64,000 bases of DNA from Phaeotremella fagi (lineage: Eukaryota > Basidiomycota > Tremellomycetes > Tremellales > Phaeotremellaceae): assembly GCA_001599715.1 (NCBI GenBank), contig BCHU01000009.1, forward strand, positions 930,001-994,000. The letters are read 5' to 3'. The notes under the pieces are model-generated. The model saw only the letters and a program-made list of their open reading frames with translations, made no database searches and was not told where the DNA came from. Position 1 is the first letter of the stretch, and each line of letters opens with the position of its first letter. This document shows, one piece after another, positions 24,089 to 35,900 of this stretch. A program made the position numbers and the translations under genes.

Positions 24089-26659
24089 CTATGAACCCTG
24101 GAGTAATCTAAGTGCCAAAGCCTCTTCATCATCTTCGTCATCGACCACAGCAGTCCTCTTAACTGGTCTCCTATCATCCTCATCACTCTCACTCCCACCA
24201 CCAAGAACAGCAATAGGTCCATCCTCATCATCACTCCTTCCCTCAGCCATAATCTACACCCAATCAGTAACGAACAACCCAAAACCCAAACCTACCTCTC
24301 GTTCCCGTTCCTTCCTCTTCCTCTTCTTCTCCATCTTCTTCTCCCTAGCCAAAGCCCTATCTACCTTATCCTCAACCCTCATCTTCTCCTGCTGCTTCTC
24401 CAAATACTCCTGTCGTCTCCCAACATCCCCAGCTAACCCTTCAGCATCATCTCCAATCTCATAGAAATTGATTTCTTCCCCTTCATCATCGAAAATAACT
24501 TTCTCACCTACCCCCCGGTTCTTAAGTTGTAATTTACGAGATTCACCTTGTCGTAATTTCCTTTTTGAGAGGTCAGTTGAATCCGGGGGTAGGTTGTCGT
24601 CATCGTGTAAATCGTGATCACGTCTTTTCATCGTGAAGACTTCTTCTTCGGAATCGCTGGGGTTCTCTTGGGAGATTAGGGCGGTGTAGTGGGGAGTTAG
24701 GATTGATTGGTTTTTACGTTCAAACATTCGATCGTATTTCGTTCGAACGGACTGTGGGTGAGGATGTTACGTGGGTTGCTTGAGATGTTGGAGAAGATAC
24801 TTACTTTTTGCTTGAGATTGGCTTTTTCTTCTTCGTCCTGAGAATCACCAGACTCGTTATCCTCATCAGAGTCCACATCATCTTCATCATCCTGAGATTC
24901 CTCATCAGAGTTCCCCTCCTCATCATCATCCTCAACATCCTCATCGTCATCTCCATCACTACCCTCCTCCTCCTCATCAGCCCCACTTTCCTCGTCACTA
25001 CTACCAACCACCTCACGTTCCACAACGAAACTCTCCTCTTTCCCATTCCCTCTCTCCTTCACCTTCGTCCCCTTCTTAGTCTCAAATTTAATTTGAGGAG
25101 CACCAGGTAATCCCATACTAGCCGCATAAGCTTCAGCGGGAAGTTCAGATAATTTGAATATAGATTTATCTTTTTGAATATGGATCGAACGCATATAAGA
25201 TATAAACGCCTGTTGTGGTCATGTTAACTTCCATAGAAAACGCGAACCGACGACGAGTACTCACTCTTTGTCCCAAATATTTGATCTCCGGTTCCCTAAA
25301 CGCGAATCCTTGCATTTGTTGATCTAATTTACCCATTTTACTCTCTTTGATCTTAATTTTATTGACCTTGATCCCCTTCTCATTCCATCTCTCAAGCATA
25401 CCAGCCTCTTCAGATGGACAAAGTAGAATCAAACTTTTACCTTCAGATTGATATCTAGCCGTTCGACCAACTCTGTGGATATAACTATCCACATCGTCAG
25501 GACAATCAAGCTGTATTACCCAATCTACAGCTGGGAAATCTAAACCCCTCGAAGCGATATCCGTACAAATTAACAAAGCTTGATTTGATGAGGAGAATTT
25601 TTGGAAAATCGAAAATCGGGTTGGTTGCTTTTGTTTACCGTGTAAATGAAGTAACGGTAAACCAGGATGTAATCTTCTGAAAGTTTCAAAAATGAATCTA
25701 ACTTGTTTACCACTTGTTACGAAAACTACACCTTTCATTTTTAAATGTGATTTGATGAAACCCCATAAAGCGTCTAGTTTACGTTCTAGGTTGATGACTG
25801 TGTAGAACTGTTCGAGATTGGTCGGCATGATACCTTCTTCACCTGGTTTATTACAATTAATATACAACGGATCGTTGAGTGATAATTTGACCAAAGCGTT
25901 GAGATCTTTAGATTGGGTAGCAGAGAATAACAGAGTCTGTCGATTTTTTTGATCACCAATAGCGAAATGTGAGAGGATAGCTTTTAACGCCGGTAAAAAA
26001 CCCAAATCCAACAATCTATCGGCTTCGTCTAGAATCAATAATTTCAATCCACCAACCTCGAATCCAACGGTACTATCGAGATGTTGTAACAGTCTACCTG
26101 GGGTAGCGATGAGGATATTCATTCTACTCAATCTCTCACGTTCCTCTTTAAGTGGTTTACCACCTATGATCAAACCAGCTGAGAAAGAATGGTATTGACC
26201 GATATCACGTAATTGGGTGAAAGTTTGGACAGCGAGTTCTCTAGTTGGTGAGATGACTACTGCGCCTAATCCATCCATTGGTCCCCATTTTGAGAGATAC
26301 AGACGTTCAAGTAATGGTATAAGGAAAGCTAAAGTTTTACCGGATCCAGTTCGAGCTGATCCAAGTACGTCCACTCCTTTCAGTGAATGTGGGATAGATA
26401 ACGATTGGATAGGAGTGGGATTCAAGAAATGGGATGTCTTCAATCCTTTCAATGTACGAGTTGACAGTGGGAGTTGAGTGAAGAGTGTTAGTTCGGATGG
26501 CGCAACGTAATTGTTGATTCTGTTTTCGAGTTGTTCGAGCTCATCGTTGATTTTGTTACGTTTCGCTTGGTTGCTTTTGACTTTGACTTTGGGTTGGGGT
26601 TTTCGGTTACGTCTGGGTTTGGAGGAGGAAGTTGAAGCTTGATTCTCTACGAATGCCAT
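24089..26659 (-). CDS. DBP4: DEAD-box RNA helicase Dbp4 (Hca4/DDX10)
   Basis: Four exons on the minus strand (26659-25265, 25209-24805, 24751-24296, 24253-24089) total 2421 nt, giving 806 aa. The helicase core shows the Q-motif region ([12 protein letters not shown]), [51 protein letters not shown] and HRVGRTARY. The exon junction restores [17 protein letters not shown], a signature of Dbp4. The tail is a long acidic, then Lys/Arg-rich coiled segment, also typical. Dbp4 acts in 18S rRNA processing and release of U14 snoRNA from pre-ribosomes in the nucleolus. The Asp/Glu-rich stretch at 24840-25000 produces overlapping decoy frames on both strands. The promoter carries a GTCACGTGAC palindrome. 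Confidence 0.95.
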
Positions 26660-26741
26660 GGTCGATGAGTAACAAGATGATTTGTTGAATGAGGAATATT
26701 TTCAGAGACTGGACGTCAGAAATTCAACTTTTTATACTCCA

Positions 26742-26751
26742 GTCACGTGAC
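26742..26751. promoter_or_regulatory. GTCACGTGAC palindrome upstream of DBP4
   Basis: A perfect 10-nt palindrome about 83 nt upstream of the DBP4 start. It is the same sequence as at 19878-19887. Confidence 0.6.
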
Positions 26752-26925
26752 CTCGGGACAGGTAATAATTAATATTGTTATGCAGCGCCCTTTTTCACGA
26801 ATTTATGATATAAACATATGCATGCATGCCATCTTCTATCTCCAGAGTCATGACCAAACTAAACCTCACCCGAGCTATCAAGTTCAACTAAATAGAAGCG
26901 AGGCATATCATCAACGAAATCCACC

Positions 26926-29042
26926 TAATCACTATCAACGAAGAAGTAAGATCCAGAACTCTTTTGTTCTTTATCCTTGAGTGAATCCATTTTATTGATA
27001 CGTGGACGGCTATGATTGATCGTCAGTTCATTGATCTTCCGCCAGAAGAACAGGCATAACTCACAAATTAGTTGGATCTCTTCTGAAAGTGATATCTAAA
27101 GATTTAAGGAATTTGTTCATTCCCGTTAATAGACCTTCAGGGGTTCTGGCAAACGATTCAACAGCTGGTTTACCGTCGAAAACGATAACTCGATCAGCAA
27201 GATATGTAGCCATGATCTAGTTATATTCATTAGCTTTCATTTATCCGAAGAAAGTCCCGGAACTCACGAAATCGTGCTCGACAATGAACGCCGTTCTTCT
27301 GGATGAAATGACGAATCTCTTGATAACTTTACTGGCGATAATACGTTGTTCTGAATCTAGATAGGCGGAAGGTTCATCGATAAGGAGGACATCGGCTGTA
27401 ACACCCAAAACCAAACAGATGGCGACACGTTGCAACTCTCCTCCAGATAACGTTTGAACATCTTGATCCATAATGTTTTCCAATTGCATTGGTTTGATGA
27501 CATCACTGTTGAATTGAGGGTCTACCGATGTTAGTCCTGTCGAAGGACACTGCACTCACGCATGAACATTGCCTTGATACGTTTGATCAAAAGATTTCTA
27601 ACTGTACCAGGGAATTTGGGAGAAACTGAAAAATCAGCTCAGCTCTCATACGACCCACTCACTTGTTTGTGGTTTCATTGAAACTCTCAACTCGATTTTA
27701 TCCTTTGGATCATCAGGATCCATTTTACCTCCCAACAATTGAACCAAAGTAGTTTTACCCATACCGTTCTCACCCAACAAGACCAAAATTTCAGAATCAG
27801 AGAAAGAACCAGGATCAACGTGAAGTTTGAAGTTACCCAAAGTCTTCGTCATGGCTGGATAAACGTTCCGTCTTGATTTGGGTACGACGTAATCATCTGC
27901 GTTTTCGGAAATTCTGAACGTAAGGGATTCCTCTCTGAAACGAAGATTTTCTGTTGGAACGAAACCATCAAGGAAGATGTTGATACCTTCACGAACTGAG
28001 AACGGCATCGTTACTACACCGTACATTCCTGGAACTCCGTAGAAGACACAGATATAATCAGATAGATAATCCAAGGTTGATAAATCGTGTTCGACGACGA
28101 CAACGTAGTTTGTAGGTGTGACCAAGTTTCTGATGACACGAGCGGCAGCGAGACGTTGACGGATATCGAGATAGGAAGAAGGTTCATCGAACATGTAGAT
28201 ATCAGCGGCACGAACCGAAGCGATGGCGATAGCGAAACGTTGTAATTCTCCACCAGACAATTGACCAACTTCTCTAGTCTGTAAACCAGTCAATTCTAAA
28301 TCTTTCTCGAGCTGAGCCCTGTTATCCAATTCGGTCTGTCTATCGAACATCTTTCCAACAGTCATGTTGGGTATCTTAATACCTCTGGGAATTTGATCAA
28401 CGTATTGTGGTTTGGTGACAGCTTTGATATCATCCTCCAAAACTTTTGTGAAGAAATTTTGTAATTCGGAACCTCTGAAATGTTTAAGGATCTCTGCCCA
28501 TTCAGGTGGATCATCGTATCTTCCCAGATTTGGTTTTAATTTTCCAGATAAAACTTTTAACGCGGTTGATTTCCCGATACCGTTGGTTCCTACTAAACCT
28601 AGAACCTGACCAGGACGTGGTGTTGGTAATCGATGAAGTTTGAATGCGTTGGCTGAATATCTATGGGTGACGTGGGTTTCGAGATTGGTTGGAAGATTGA
28701 GAATTTGAATGGCTTCGAAAGGACATCTACGAGGTTAGGAGGGGGTGTTTGGAGAGGGACTCACTTTTTAACACAGATACCACAACCAATACATAATTCT
28801 TCTGAGATGAACGCTTTTTTGTCTGTTGGCGTTACTTCAATACACAGTTTACCCATTTTCACTACTGGACATGATCTTTTACATTCTTGACGACTGGGAA
28901 GGGTTAGTGATTGTCTTTTCAACGAAGGCCTACCATTTCTTGGGTTTACACTGGGAAAAGTCAGTTATAGTTCTGCTGAATGACTGAGAGAACTAACCTT
29001 GTCATCTGAGACCAAAGCGATACGTGTGAGTTTATCAGCCAT
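26926..29042 (-). CDS. RLI1: ABCE1-type ribosome recycling ATPase Rli1
   Basis: Multi-exon minus-strand gene of about 600 aa starting [14 protein letters not shown] (29042). The N-terminus binds two [4Fe-4S] clusters: [20 protein letters not shown] and the [15 protein letters not shown] block. Two ABC ATPase domains follow, with Walker [10 protein letters not shown] and GENGMGKTT, two LSGGELQR signatures, DEPSSYLD and DEPSAYLD, and ABC-family EHD motifs. Rli1 splits 80S ribosomes after termination and supports initiation and ribosome export. The frame appears to stop at 27061, but a GTGAGT...ATAG intron leads to a final exon (about 26926-27005). That exon gives [19 protein letters not shown] and a GSYFFVDSD end, the conserved Rli1 C-terminus. 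It lies upstream of DBP4 on the same strand, 266 nt from its start. Confidence 0.95.
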
Positions 29043-29674
29043 TGTAATGGGTACGTATCAAGTATGGAAAAGGAAGTGAAAAATAGAGTGAAAAGTAGAA
29101 ATATTTTGTTGAACAATAAGAAATGGACTAAAGTGGAGGGACTGTTTAAACTCCGACGTTGCTAGTTGCGTTATAAAGCTCCTTTAATTGGTGGCAACTC
29201 GAATTCGCCACATTCACTATCATTATCATTTTTATCGACGACCGTAATACCGTATCATGGTCTTTCCTCTTTCTTTCAATATCAAGTAGATAGCATCACT
29301 TATGCTAGGGTTAGAACTTCTGACTGTGAGGATCACATCCGAGTCGAAGTATTTGCTGGTTGCAACAAACTATCCAAGCGTGGTAGTCATTCAGTTGATT
29401 ACTCAATTTATAGAAACAACGTTGACTTGAACGTCAGCTTTTTTGGTGTGGGGTTGTTGATTGAGCTCTGAGAGTCATGAGATAGCTTCTAATCTGACAT
29501 ATATTATCTACCATACTAACTTGGTATGAGTCGATCAACAAAGAGAATAGAGCGTTTTGGGTGGCAAAAACAGAGTGCTATGTAAACGCCACGTGCGGCA
29601 GTCGCGTCTCGAATTGATTTCTTTCTCTTTTAAACATCCATTCTCATTTTCAACATCTCAAAACTAATGATGAA
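29043..29674. other. Divergent promoter region RLI1 / SLD3
   Basis: About 630 nt between divergent starts. It includes a CACGTG at 29590-29595. A 101-codon open frame at 29166-29471 has no family resemblance and lies in promoter-like DNA, so I treat it as chance. Confidence 0.55.
29590..29595. promoter_or_regulatory. CACGTG element upstream of SLD3
   Basis: The hexamer sits in GCCACGTGCGGC, about 80 nt before the SLD3 start at 29675. Its distance from the start matches the other CACGTG sites in this window. Confidence 0.5.
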
Positions 29675-31568
29675 ATGACGTCAATACTCCCATTCAAATT
29701 AGATTTATCATGTCCTATATCTCTACCAACGAAACCGTTTGTAGGCACTTCGTGGCCGTACGATTTAGCGTGAGTTTGAAGAATCATTCATGGCTAAACA
29801 TTCAGTGGACCTAGTACGTTGCCTACAGAGGACACTTTGACATACATCCGTCGTCGATATTATGAAACACTATACCTATCTGATGTAAGTTGACACTGTA
29901 GTATACTACATCTAAGACATTTAAGGACCTAGCATCAATGCCAAATCTGGTAACAGATCTCATACAATTCCAACCTCAAGACGCTATCCATCTCCATCAA
30001 CTGCTTCTGAATCTACCAGAAATAGAAAAACGACATCGAAAGATACTTTCACCACTTATCACGACTCTCATTAGTTCTAGGGAATCTGATACGCAGAGAT
30101 CCTTGGTGGAAGAGGCCATTTCAATAGCAGGTCTACCGAGACAGGAGGTCGAGGTATTGAAGGTCGCTCTGGAATTGCGCTCTGGTTGTCGGGCGGTCAC
30201 TGATGGTGATTTCGTTTTGACTGTGAAGAAATTGGTTGAAGAGTTTGAAAGAAGAGAGTGAGTCTGGACAAGTTCTTTAGCCAACGGATTAAGACTGATA
30301 AGAGCAGAGTCTTGATCCAGCTCATTCTTTTGTTACTATACAAAACGGCTTCACCGGATTTACCAGCGAAAACCGAAAAGAAGCGAAAGAGAGATAAAAG
30401 AGGTCGAAACATTGACGACGAACCTAAAGCCAAACACCCATCCGAAGATCCCAACACTTGTTTGGAACTTCTAACAGACAGACTGTGTGTTTGGCAAACA
30501 GTAGCTGAACTTGGTATAGGATTAGATCAACACGAGATGACAATCGCTAAGCAGAGTAAAGGGAAAGACAAAGAAAAGTCCAAAGAAGGTATTCAAGGGA
30601 TCTTATCACGGTTTTGGGAGGAAGTCGTTTTGGGAATGTTCATCAACCAACAACCAGATTTCTGCTCTAGTTTCCATCTAAAATTATTCGGTCAATCTAT
30701 TCCAACAAAATTGTTACCTGCTTCAGCAATCAAGAAATCTAGGAAACTTAAATTAACCCATTCTCATCTTCCTACACTTCCCCTACCTTCGCGCAAGGAT
30801 TCAAGGGAGTTATCGGAATCGAAACGAGAAGCATCACTTCATCGAGACGTTGACATGCGTCGATCACTATCTAGAACGGAATCTTTGGCTCCTGAACCTA
30901 ATCGCCGTTCGAGATCGAGATCAACTGATCCTACTGGACTTCATTATCCTGTTCAATCCTCTAATACGAATCGATTACCACCACCTCCGAAGAAGGGTTT
31001 GATTCGTGCTCCCAGTGGAAAGGAACTTTTCAAAGGTAGGGAGGTTGGTTTGATGAGACGTACCACCTCTATTCGTAAAGATACACAAAGTCAAACACAG
31101 GAAGTTAGTCGTGTTGGACTTTTAGGAAGGAAGACTAGTGATCCGAAAGGAAGACGTGATGGTAGGTGTAGCACCACGACAGCGCTGATATCAGAATCTC
31201 AATCCCAAACTCAATCATTTCAAAATCTCAATCAACCTCAAAAACCTGATACCAGTACGATTATATTTGCTACGCCATCCAAACCAAGATTATTCGGTTC
31301 AAGACCAGCTGTTCCGCAGAATCAATGGCATCCCACACCGATTCAAGAAGAACCTTCTAGTAGTGAACGAACATCCTATGTTGCTGAGACACCTATCGCG
31401 TTCAATCGAATGGGACCTCCAGTCAGGATTCGACCTTCACGTGAAATTCTGGATGAAGGGGATGAAAGTGATGATCCACTAGCTGATTTGATGGTGATGA
31501 CTGACGAAGAGGACGATGACGAGGATAGGAATAACGATAATCTAGTCCCAGAAACGCCAGCTAGATGA
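29675..31568 (+). CDS. SLD3: Sld3/Treslin-family DNA replication initiation protein
   Basis: Four exons (29675-29769, 29806-29884, 29926-30257, 30308-31568) total 1767 nt, giving 588 aa. Family evidence: the REVLIQLILLLLYKTA segment restored across the third intron; DPNTCLELLTDRLCVWQTV; and RFWEEVVLGMFINQQPDFC. The last two match the Cdc45-binding region of fungal Sld3. The C-terminal half is disordered with basic SR motifs (RRSLSRTESL, RRTTSIRK) and late ATPSKPR, AETPIAF and PETPAR sites, plausible cyclin-dependent kinase targets for Dpb11 binding. In yeast Sld3 recruits Cdc45 to MCM2-7 at origins. The similarity is motif-level and Sld3 evolves quickly, so the name is likely but not certain. 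Its stop lies only 43 nt from the stop of the convergent VanZ-like gene. Confidence 0.72.
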
Positions 31569-31611
31569 AGAAATCGTTAAACTCATTAATATTTTTTTCT
31601 GTTTGTACAAT

Positions 31612-32555
31612 TTAAACCAAATTATTTCGTGATTCCTCCTCCTCGTCTCCATCTCCATCGCCTATTCCAAACATCTCATTCGTACCGAGATTCACAGAAC
31701 GACCATAACCTTCTTCACCACTTGGTCTACCTATATCCAAATCATCGTCCCAGACATCACTAGCCTGTCTTCCTCTTGCTATCGGTTGATTCCCCTCCCC
31801 GGTTATTTGAATCTGACCAAAACCGTGTTGTCGACCCTGTGCGTCTCTGTACGTTGATGACGATTGGGCTGAGATTGGTTGATACAATGTTGAGAGTTCT
31901 TGACGACGTCTTTGACGTTGATGTAATAAATGAGCTAGGTAGAGGAAAATCGTTGATCCAGTCAGATTCGCCTATGACATCTTTAGCAAAAGTATATAAT
32001 TGGAATTTGAGTTGAAAGACTCACTACTACATCACCGAATTGGAATGTTTTCCACTTGAAAGATTGTCAGTGGAGTCTTAAGTCAATGATTGAAGACTTA
32101 CTGGAAGAGCACTTTGAACGAATTCACTGATGATCCCACCAAAGAAGAACGCAATGACTAATGTCAGAAGTAAAGGTGCTCTGCGTATATACCAAACTCT
32201 TCTCGCTGGTCCCCTATCCAATTCAATCAATACGTTTAATCCTATGTATATCTGTGACCTACTCTGGAACTTCTATAACGAAATAAATCAAGAAAGTTGC
32301 GAATCCGAGCTGTAGGTCGTCAGTATACCGAGACAATGCATTTTTCATGACATACACCAAAGAAATGAAGAGCTTTATCGTTAACTGGTAGATTCGGTAG
32401 GGGGGCGATCCCAAGTATACCAAGTAGCAATAACCATGATGCTGTAGCGAAGATTATACCCTACGACAACCGATTAGTGATTGTTTTTGGTGAGTAGAAA
32501 TTTGGATTACAGGTCGTATCCTTAATGGTAGATCTTTCAGTGGATGGGAACGCAT
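31612..32555 (-). CDS. VanZ-like membrane protein
   Basis: Six exons on the minus strand (32555-32511, 32460-32356, 32309-32263, 32213-32102, 32054-32025, 31971-31612) total 699 nt, giving 232 aa. Hydrophobic segments are IIFATASWLLLLGILGI, LGFATFLIYFVI, APLLLTLVIAFFFGGIISEF and a last one at NLTGSTIFLYLAHLL. The NDKALHFFG motif and the SEFVQSALPWKTFQFGDVVA block are the VanZ signature. The C-terminal about 100 aa are polar, with a YQP motif, and end in acidic residues. The function of fungal VanZ proteins is unknown; the name comes from a bacterial teicoplanin-resistance gene and implies no such role here. The fifth exon is only 30 nt. Confidence 0.88.
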
Positions 32556-32924
32556 TAGAGATTCTGTCGCTCTCTCGTAGAGCTTTAGTACTACTGCGTG
32601 AGGTTGGGGATAAGTTGACGACATTTTTTCTGTGGTGTTGGTTTGGATGGATTGCTTGTTATGATAGATTGGTGGAAATTGAAATGACGAGTCACCAAAT
32701 GATACGACGTAGGTTACGGTTGTTGCCGCTCAGCTTTCAATATCTTTCACTTGATCTACATCTTCATCTTTGTCATTACTTATCTTTCAATCAAGAATTA
32801 CTTACTATATATTCATCAACTACATCATCTCAACACTATCAACATCATCTAGATCGTAGCATCGATCAACAGAGAAAAAACCATCTCTCATGAGAACATA
32901 AAAACAAACGCACCACACTCCAAA
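32556..32924. other. Divergent promoter, VanZ-like gene / DOA4
   Basis: 369 nt between divergent starts. Open frames on the plus strand here are by-products of the VanZ gene and its leader. Nothing else is recognised. Confidence 0.5.
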
Positions 32925-35900
32925 ATGTCAAGAGGTCCACTCCCGACCCCACCACTCTCAACACTAACCCTCGTCCAAATACAAACCCTCGCCAGTGACT
33001 TGGAACCAATCAACAATCGAACACCGAAAGAATGGTTCGAAAGATGCAAAAACGAAGCTGACAAAGCTTTGATTGCAGAACGAAAAGATAAAAAAGAGGA
33101 AATGTTTATTGCTTACTCAAAATCTTGTTCTTGCTATATGAATTGTAAATCTCATCATGATTTTCAATCTTTCAAAGCTAGTGATCCACAGTTTATGAAA
33201 CGGGTTAAAGATTTTAAAGAGGTATGATGATTTTTGTGGGAGGGTTTGAGTGTGTTTGCTGATTCATCTTTGTAGACTTTTGATACTCTTTTCAATAAAG
33301 CTCAGAATCTGAAGATCGAACTTAAAGCTAGACCTATAGAGACTAATGGGTAAGCTGATTATCTCACGAAAACTGACCCTGCTAGTTCTTCGCCCCCAAC
33401 TACTTCCACTCCTGAAGTCGCACCCATGGGATCGATAGCTGATAGGATGAGAGCGTTGAAAGGACAAGGGATGAATGTTGGAAGTCAATCGAAACGATTC
33501 AGTACGGATATGGGTTCACCTACTCCCCCCAATCCACCTTCAGCTCCTGCTAGTAGTAGTCGATCGACAATGGGTGGGATGTCAGTTACAGGTGGAGCAG
33601 GTAATTTTGGTCCAGCTAGATATACGAAACCGGAAACATCGAGTAAACCAACGATAGCACCTAAACCTGCACATATGAGTGAATCAACTTCTCACACTGA
33701 GAATCATGTGGAAGAGAAGGTCGTTAAACAAACTGCTACTGGTTCATCTGATCGATCTATCAACAATCACACCAAGAAACAATGGGACACATTGGTTCCA
33801 ACACCTGCACAAACACCTACTCATTCAGGTGATCAACCAACTCGATCAATGACCGATCCCACCTCCAGCTCTAACCCACATCCACTTCCCCAGCCTCCAC
33901 CTCGATCACCTTCGCATCCTCCACCACCTGATCTGAATAACGATTTCAATCATCCTCTACCATCTGCCCCACCAATTCTTCCTGAACCCACGGACGATTT
34001 AGACAAATTCGCCAACGCTTTCCCCTCGCTCAGTGAATTCGGTAGACAATTCGAAACGGAAGAACCTGTTCTAAAGAACTATCCATTCGAGCCAATTCAA
34101 GGTTTATCCAATGGACATGGGAACGGGAAATCAAAACCATCGACGATTCAAGAAGAGTCAGGACCTTCGTTCCCAGAACTTCCATCTTTCCCTAATCTAC
34201 CATCTGTCCCAACTACGAAACCTGGTTTACCAACTTCTCCTGCATCTTTCCCTCCTGCACCATCTCGTCCTGATAATCTTTTACCACCTCATAAAGGAAT
34301 ATCTCCACCTAGTCCAGATCAACGTCACGAAATAACACGTCCAACTAGTGCACCTGCACCTACGGAGAAGGACTTGATATCGACCTCCCCAACGAAAGAG
34401 ATCCCACCTGAAATACCACCTTTACCAGCAGTTCGACCTTCACCTCATCCTTCATTGAATTTTCCTGTCGCTGTGCCTACACCATCACCTGCCAATGGCA
34501 ACATATCAAATCCAAATAAATGGGAAAAACCAAAATTCCCTATTGTCAACGCTATAGATCCGGATACCTTACGGTCGTATTTCCTGAATCCTGCTATTGA
34601 ACTTTTGTTATTGGATATTAGGAGCGAGGAAGAGTATCAACGTGGATATGTTGGACGGGAATATGAACCTAAGGGTGCAAGTGTTAACGTAGTTTGGATG
34701 GACCCAACAGTTTTAATGAGACAGGAGTGAGTGTTTTTTTTGAACGTTACTAACATCTCAGCCTTACTGGCACGAAATTAGAGGACTCACTTTCATTATC
34801 TCCCGATATCCAACGTCGAAATTTCGAAAAAAGGAATAAATTCGATCTGGTGATATTCTATGATTCGCATTCATTGAATTTTCCAAGAAAGACTACCCCA
34901 CCTACACCGACACCACTTTCTAGAGCTTGGGAGATAATCTACGAGAATGAATTCCATAAGAAATTGGAGAGACCACCGGTTCTGTTGACTGGTGGTTATG
35001 ATGCTTGGGTTGAATTCATCAAACGTAGGATCGCTAGACAGAGTAATGGGAATGGTGCTTCTCATGGACATGGACACGGACATGGACATAATCAAAGTAT
35101 TGGGATTAATGGGGGTGGAAGACCTTTCAATCCTAAGACCAACGTTGAACCTCTGTAGGTGTATTTGGATTGGGTTTTATACTGATAATTTTAGGGGTCG
35201 ACCTCGTACGAATAGCGGTTCGAATGATATTCACAAAAAGGCAAATAGGGATATGCCAGTTTATCAATCGTCGCAGTACGCAAAGAATATCACCGATAGC
35301 GTAAGTTAGGCTTTTTGGACAAAGCTGACATGCAGTTCAATATTGGACCTCAATCTATGACAGGGGAATCATCTTATGGAAATCATCAACGATCTTCATC
35401 TCGTCACATATCTTCACCTGCACCTATACGTCATACCCATGGATCGTCAAATTCAATATCAACCTATCAAGGTCAAAGTACGATAACTGCCCCACCTCAA
35501 GCTTCAATCCATCCTGGACCTGGTGCAAGAAGGAAATCAGACTATGTCGAACAATACAATCAACCTTATTCGGGTTACACATCTCCTTCAACGAATGGTA
35601 GACCTTCAATCGATTATCCACAAGCTCATGCTCTAGCTATGGGTCCTCAACCTCCTCCAGCTGTTGCTAGTCATTCGCTTGAACGTAATGAGTCAAGACC
35701 TGCGGTCACGCGCAGTGCTAGTATTCGAGGTTTAGATGTTATGGCGAATGGGGACGATGTTCGATATTGGGGTGATGTGGCTTTGGGTTTGACTGGTTTG
35801 AAGAATTTGGGAAAGTAAGTGTAGTTTTGGGGGAATGTTTTGCTGATGTTTTAGTACTTGTTATATGAACTCTACGCTGCAATGTTTGAGCGCGACTTAT

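Noticed and set aside
24808..25110. 100-codon plus-strand frame rich in Ile/Leu/Phe, looking like a membrane protein
   Set aside because: It is the complement of the Asp/Glu-rich codons of DBP4; such hydrophobic shadows are expected opposite acidic tracts.
29166..29471. 101-codon plus-strand frame in the RLI1/SLD3 promoter
   Set aside because: No motif, no neighbouring splice-consistent exon, and it lies in divergent promoter DNA.
32525..32893. 122-codon plus-strand frame upstream of DOA4
   Set aside because: It overlaps the first exon and promoter of the minus-strand VanZ-like gene and has no family resemblance.
35220..35235. GGTTCGAAT-type sequences resembling a tRNA B box (also near 23400)
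   Set aside because: Both lie inside coding exons and have no A box or cloverleaf at the right distance.
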